A stretch of 64,000 nucleotides of DNA from Leptospiraceae bacterium (lineage in GTDB: Bacteria; Spirochaetota; Leptospiria; Leptospirales; Leptospiraceae): NCBI GenBank assembly GCA_024233875.1, contig JACKPB010000014.1:1-64000 (forward strand), given 5' to 3'. Position numbers and translations under genes: made by a program. The first letter of the stretch is position 1. Each line of letters starts with the position of its first letter. Positions 61,266 to 64,000 of the stretch are shown piece by piece. The notes under the pieces were generated by a model. It did not search any database. It was not told the DNA's origin and worked only from the letters and a program-made list of their open reading frames with translations.

Positions 61266-61754
61266 TCTGACGTGGGTCAATTTCGATCCCTGAGCGGAGT
61301 CGAAGGGCAACTTTCCATCCTGATGCTCTATCGTCATACAGGTTCCTTTCGCTCGAAACTCTCGGGCAAAAAACAATTTTTTCTTTGCAGGAGGCTACCG
61401 CTAGCGCGGGGCTTTCTTCTGTTCAACTTTCCATCCTGATGCTCTATCGTCATACAGGCTCCTTTCGCTCGAAACTTTCGGGCAAAAAACAATTTTTTCC
61501 TTTCAGGAGGCTACCGCTAGCGCGGGGCTTTCTTCTGTTCAACTTTCCATCCTGATGCTCTATCGTCATACAAGGTTCCTTTCGCTCGAAACTTTCGGGC
61601 AAAAAACGAGAGTCGGAGAACAGATCCGACATCTCTAAATTTTTGCTCCGAGAAGTTTCAGCTATGGAACCTGTATTTCTTTAGAATCAGGATGGAAAGG
61701 ATGGTTTTTTGTTGGGGGATACTTTGGTTGGAAGCCTTTGTTCTGGTCGAAGGA
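61266..61754. repeat. left repeat block with three 116-bp tandem units
   Basis: A REP-like leader (TCTGACGTGGGTCAATTTCG, 61266-61307) is followed by units beginning CAACTTTCCATCCTGATGCT at 61308, 61424 and 61540; the period is exactly 116 bp. The third unit is truncated after the CGGGCAAAAAAC segment and runs into a unique 3' part with a hairpin (61608-61635). Each full unit contains the palindrome CGCTAGCG. The part from 61424 matches the right block over 331 bp with about six differences. Confidence 0.9.
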
Positions 61755-61880
61755 TTCGGTGATCGAGTGATTTTTTCCCCTTTTGATAGGATCTACTTTC
61801 ATCCCGTTTTAGGTTCGTATTACAGTTATTGTAAAAATTGTATCGAGATCTCGGTTTTGGAGGAGGACTCTTTTCTACTA

Positions 61881-61929
61881 CCTCTGACGTGAGTCAATTT
61901 CGGTCCCTGAGCGGAGTCGAAGGGCAGCT
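61881..61929. repeat. partial REP-like leader copy
   Basis: TCTGACGTGAGTCAATTTCG and the CCCTGAGCGGAGTCGAAGGG motif repeat the leader of both tandem blocks, but no 116-bp unit follows. It is an orphan copy between the two blocks. Confidence 0.85.
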
Positions 61930-62025
61930 TTCTATTGGGTGAGATCCATGGGTCTAGCCGATGGGCTGTCACCCTAGATTAGGCTTTTTCTCTCTAAAAC
62001 CCTTGATTTTATTGATTATTTGAAA

Positions 62026-62048
62026 TTAGTGCAAATGATTTGCACTAA
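62026..62048. promoter_or_regulatory. perfect 23-bp palindrome, possible operator
   Basis: TTAGTGCAAAT and ATTTGCACTAA are perfect 11-bp arms around one base. There is no T-run next to it, so it looks more like a binding site for a dimeric regulator than a terminator. It lies about 180 bp upstream of the coiled-coil gene. No regulator is identified. Confidence 0.45.
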
Positions 62049-62205
62049 AATTCTGAAAAATTTTATGGTCTACCCTCTTTCATTGAATTCTAAAATAGAC
62101 AAACCTATCCATTTAAGATTAATATTGTTTGTTCCAGCTCTTCAGGATTGTTAGGTGTAATTTTTTTTCTAAAACTCAAATTTTTTTTCAAAATATCTGC
62201 TACAA

Positions 62206-62733
62206 GTGAAGGATTTTGGAACCCTCTATGTAAGGAGAAACTATGAAAACATTCATCTATGCACTTATACGAACACCCATATCGGAAAAGAAGCGGAATC
62301 TCTCTTGACAGAAATGGAAAACTGGATAGATTTTAAGATCAATACTCAGGAAACTAAAATCATGAAAGAAGACATCTACCCGATTCATAGAGAAACTGAT
62401 GGAATTCGATCCGAAATTCGGATTCTTGCGGAAACGATGCAAAATGGTTTTACCCTCATGAAAGAGCGATTTGAAAAAATGGACCAGAAGATGAACCTCG
62501 GGTTCGAAAAAATGGATCAGAAGATGGATTTCATTCGGGAGAATCTTGAACAACAGATTCAATCTTCAAAAGAGAATCTGGAGCAACAGATCAAATCTGA
62601 AAAAGAAATCAACCAACAGAGATTTCTGGCTATGGAAAACCATTTTAAGTTTCATGAGAAATTATTGTACACCATCATTGGTTTGATGGTTACCCTCTCC
62701 ATTGCGGTTGTGGTGAAGATATTGATGGTTTGA
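62206..62733 (+). CDS. coiled-coil protein with C-terminal membrane anchor
   Basis: The open frame from GTG 62206 encodes 175 residues, but the real start may be downstream: TTG 62305 (coupled to the small ORF), ATG 62314, or ATG 62365 with AGGA upstream. The middle is a coiled coil with two short repeats, FEKMDQKMNLG and FEKMDQKMDF, then ENLEQQIQSS and ENLEQQIKSE. A single membrane helix ends the protein (LLYTIIGLMVTLSIAVVVKI). This layout recalls Borrelia Bdr and DUF1640-like proteins. The function is unknown. It sits between the two repeat blocks. Confidence 0.68.
   Translation: MKDFGTLYVRRNYENIHLCTYTNTHIGKEAESLLTEMENWIDFKINTQETKIMKEDIYPIHRETDGIRSEIRILAETMQNGFTLMKERFEKMDQKMNLGFEKMDQKMDFIRENLEQQIQSSKENLEQQIKSEKEINQQRFLAMENHFKFHEKLLYTIIGLMVTLSIAVVVKILMV
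62243..62308 (+). CDS. possible 21-residue leader ORF
   Basis: ATG at 62243 follows AAGGAG with ideal spacing and encodes 21 residues (MKTFIYALIRTPISEKKRNL, then Ser). Its stop overlaps a TTG codon of the coiled-coil frame as TTGA. The site is the best ribosome binding site in the area. Either it is a leader peptide that couples translation to the downstream gene, or a frameshift split one gene in two. Confidence 0.4.
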   Translation: MKTFIYALIRTPISEKKRNLS

Positions 62734-62787
62734 TGTGCCATTGTATCTTTTTCTGATCGAAGGATATTTCCATTGCATGGATCTAGT

Positions 62788-62812
62788 GTCATCCTGAGGT
62801 TCTCGAAGGGTG
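62788..62812. repeat. second REP-like motif variant
   Basis: GTCATCCTGAGGTTCTCGAAG resembles the CCTGAGCGGAGTCGAAGGG motif of the blocks in its outer bases (CCTGAG and TCGAAGGG). Such motifs occur as dispersed palindromic repeats in many bacterial genomes. Confidence 0.5.
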
Positions 62813-62879
62813 CTAATATGGAAAATGTTTTCATTGCATGGAGCATCTTCTTCTGATCGAACGATATTTTTCTTTTACC

Positions 62880-63252
62880 TCTGACGTGGGTCAATTTCGG
62901 TCCCTGAGCGGAGTCGAAGGGCAACTTTCCATCCTGATATTCTATCGTCATACAGGTTCCTTTCGCTCGAAACTTTCGGGCAAAAAACAATTTTTTCCTT
63001 TCAGGAGGCTACCGCTAGCGCGGGGCTTTCTTCTGTTCAACTTTCCATCCTGATATTCTATCGTCATACAAGGTTCCTTTCGCTCGAAACTTTCGGGCAA
63101 AAAACGAGAGTCGGAGAACAGATCCGACATCTCTAAATTTTTGCTCCGAGAAGTTTCAGCTATGGAACCTGTATTTCTTTAGAATCAGGATGGAAAGGAT
63201 GGTTTTTTGTTGGGGGATTCTTTGGTTGGAAGCCTTTGTTCTGGTCGAAGGA
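62880..63252. repeat. right repeat block with two 116-bp tandem units
   Basis: The leader at 62880-62921 precedes units starting at 62922 and 63038, again 116 bp apart. The second is truncated and followed by the same unique 3' part and hairpin (63106-63133) as in the left block. Both units here read GATATTC where all three left units read GATGCTC. The part after the block (63253-63280) is a fragment of a further repeat. Confidence 0.9.
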
Positions 63253-63338
63253 CTTTTCCATTGCATGGAGCATCTTTTTCGTAAGCGCTAAAACTCCCAC
63301 AGGTTCACAAAACTCTTTTTTCTGTTAAACTATCCATT

Positions 63339-63614
63339 ATGGATAAACATACAATAATGAAAAAGCATGTTAAGAACTGGCAGAAGAGCGGTAAAAGTAT
63401 CCGAGCCTATTGTCGCGAGAATGATATAACTGTAGATTCCTTTTCGAATTGGAGATATAAATATGCGAAGGAAACAGTAAATCATCGTATAAAAACAATA
63501 CTTCCGGTTAAGATAGAAGAGCCTGAACCTGAATTTTCTCAATCTCCTTTAGAAGTTTCGATACAAATAGAGAATAACTCCGTGATTAATATCAGAATCA
63601 GGAAACCGCAATGA
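63339..63614 (+). CDS. tnpA: IS66 accessory protein TnpA
   Basis: The 91-residue product has the IS66 Orf1 pattern: an N-terminal helix-turn-helix region (KNWQKSGKSIRAYCREND and VDSFSNWRYKYAKE). It probably binds DNA and is needed for transposition of this family. It overlaps tnpB by 4 bases (ATGA), as is usual in IS66 elements. Confidence 0.9.
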   Translation: MDKHTIMKKHVKNWQKSGKSIRAYCRENDITVDSFSNWRYKYAKETVNHRIKTILPVKIEEPEPEFSQSPLEVSIQIENNSVINIRIRKPQ

Positions 63615-63958
63615 TTCTCCGCGATCCATTGAAATTGAAAGTATACATCAGAACGGGCTATACCGACATGAGAAAGTCATGGAATGGATTGTATGGAATT
63701 ATAAAGGAGGAGATGAATCTGGATCCATATAGTCGTTCCTTGTTTCTCTTCAGCGGACATTCCCGAAAACTGATCAAAATATTCTACTGGGATGGAAATG
63801 GATTCTGCATCTGGCAGAAGAAATTGGAAAAAGGACAATTTGCATGGCCCTCCGGATCAATGGATAGAGTAACTATATCCAGAAGAGAATTGAACTGGTT
63901 ATTGAGAGGAATTGATTTCAGAAAGGAGCATAGAGAATTAATTTTTCCTAATGAATAA
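63611..63958 (+). CDS. tnpB: IS66 accessory protein TnpB
   Basis: The 115-residue product is a clear IS66 Orf2: VYIRTGYTDMRKSWNGLYGI, LFLFSGHSRKLIKIFYWDGN and GFCIWQKKLEKGQFAWP are the family blocks. Its function is not established, but it is needed for transposition together with TnpA and TnpC. The length is normal and the frame intact. A possible start of tnpC (ATG at 63979) lies just before the window ends. Confidence 0.93.
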   Translation: MILRDPLKLKVYIRTGYTDMRKSWNGLYGIIKEEMNLDPYSRSLFLFSGHSRKLIKIFYWDGNGFCIWQKKLEKGQFAWPSGSMDRVTISRRELNWLLRGIDFRKEHRELIFPNE

Positions 63959-64000
63959 AAAAAAGTAGTTGTACGGTAATGTATTATCATAAATTCTGTC

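Larger units (their letters stand above)
61034..62205. other. gene-poor region of mosaic repeats
   Basis: No credible gene lies in these 1.17 kb. Short open frames cross the repeats but have a repeated, low-complexity translation and no ribosome binding sites. The region holds the left repeat block (61266-61754), a partial REP-like copy (61881-61929) and a 23-bp palindrome (62026-62048). Confidence 0.7.
63281..64000 (+). mobile_element. IS66-family insertion sequence, left part, continues past window
   Basis: The element begins at GTAAGCGCTAAAACTCCCAC, matching the usual GTAA terminal inverted repeat of IS66. It carries tnpA and tnpB; the large transposase gene tnpC should lie beyond the window. 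The bases just before it (CATGGAGCATCTTTTTC) are a repeat that elsewhere continues as TGATCGAA, so the insertion split that repeat. A right end cannot be seen. Confidence 0.85.

Noticed and set aside
61149..61632. Small proteins encoded in the tandem repeats
   Set aside because: The open frames exist on both strands only because the 116-bp unit repeats; there is no start signal and no protein-like variation.
62026..62048. LexA (SOS) box
   Set aside because: The palindrome does not contain the TTTG-N5-CAAA arrangement described for Leptospira LexA.
61266..63252. CRISPR array from the 116-bp repeats
   Set aside because: The units are contiguous 116-bp tandem copies without unique spacers, and no cas gene is nearby.
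60345..64000. Prophage or conjugative island
   Set aside because: No integrase, phage structural gene, relaxase or tRNA attachment site is visible; only an IS66 end and repeats are present.
1..64000. tRNA, rRNA or known riboswitches
   Set aside because: Intergenic regions were read for conserved tRNA and riboswitch motifs and none was convincing.

Overview
The window looks like chromosome from a low-GC spirochaete of the Leptospirales (Leptospira or a close relative). This is an inference: there is no rRNA or other phylogenetic marker here. It rests on AT-rich DNA, lipoproteins with relaxed spirochaete-type lipoboxes (LFFC, LFESC, LTYC, MIHC), 7TM/HAMP/SpoIIE phosphatases, a 7TMR-DISM histidine kinase, many MORN and OmpA/coiled-coil envelope proteins, and IS66.

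Layout. 1-2.4 kb: the end of a Kef-type antiporter overlapping an ADP-ribosylglycohydrolase. 2.4-10.4 kb: a signalling block (GAF histidine kinase, rsgA, PAS-GGDEF-EAL protein, PAS/GAF/SpoIIE phosphatase). 10.6-16.3 kb: a minus-strand operon of 7TM-HAMP-SpoIIE-TPR protein, lepB and an FtsI-type PBP. 16.9-20.4 kb: a multi-PAS hybrid kinase and a DCC protein. 20.6-29.5 kb: ygiD; a tight operon of lipoprotein, unknown, RlmD/TrmA-type methyltransferase and SpoIID lipoprotein; a sirtuin; a lipoprotein with a metzincin zinc motif; an operon of unknown, YdcF-like and M48 peptidase. 30.5-32.5 kb: three tandem AIM24 paralogues. 32.6-39 kb: tmk, then two long coiled-coil OmpA proteins and a lipoprotein. 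39.4-44.7 kb: three overlapping secreted MORN proteins and an alpha/beta hydrolase. 44.8-54.6 kb: sthA, a porin-like protein, a DISM kinase, a LuxR-type response regulator, cysE and an MCP. 54.7-60.3 kb: M50 protease, enoyl-CoA hydratase, dcd, glgA, a TrkA-type K+ subunit, a VanY-type peptidase and a half-size GDT1 protein.

The last 3.7 kb (60.3-64 kb) is accessory. It has an adjacent secreted barnase and barstar, two copies of a repeat block built from 116-bp tandem units, REP-like motifs, a coiled-coil/TM protein, and the left part of an IS66 element that interrupts a further repeat copy.

Two kinds of structure are not explained by genes. One is a dispersed ~72-bp intergenic repeat (six copies in 64 kb) with imperfect inverted ends, two of which flank the response regulator. 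The other is the 116-bp tandem array. No tRNA, rRNA, CRISPR array or known riboswitch was recognised. I did not find an unmistakable new multi-gene system. The best candidates are the barnase/barstar island, the MORN and AIM24 triplets, the metzincin-like lipoprotein and the two repeat families.
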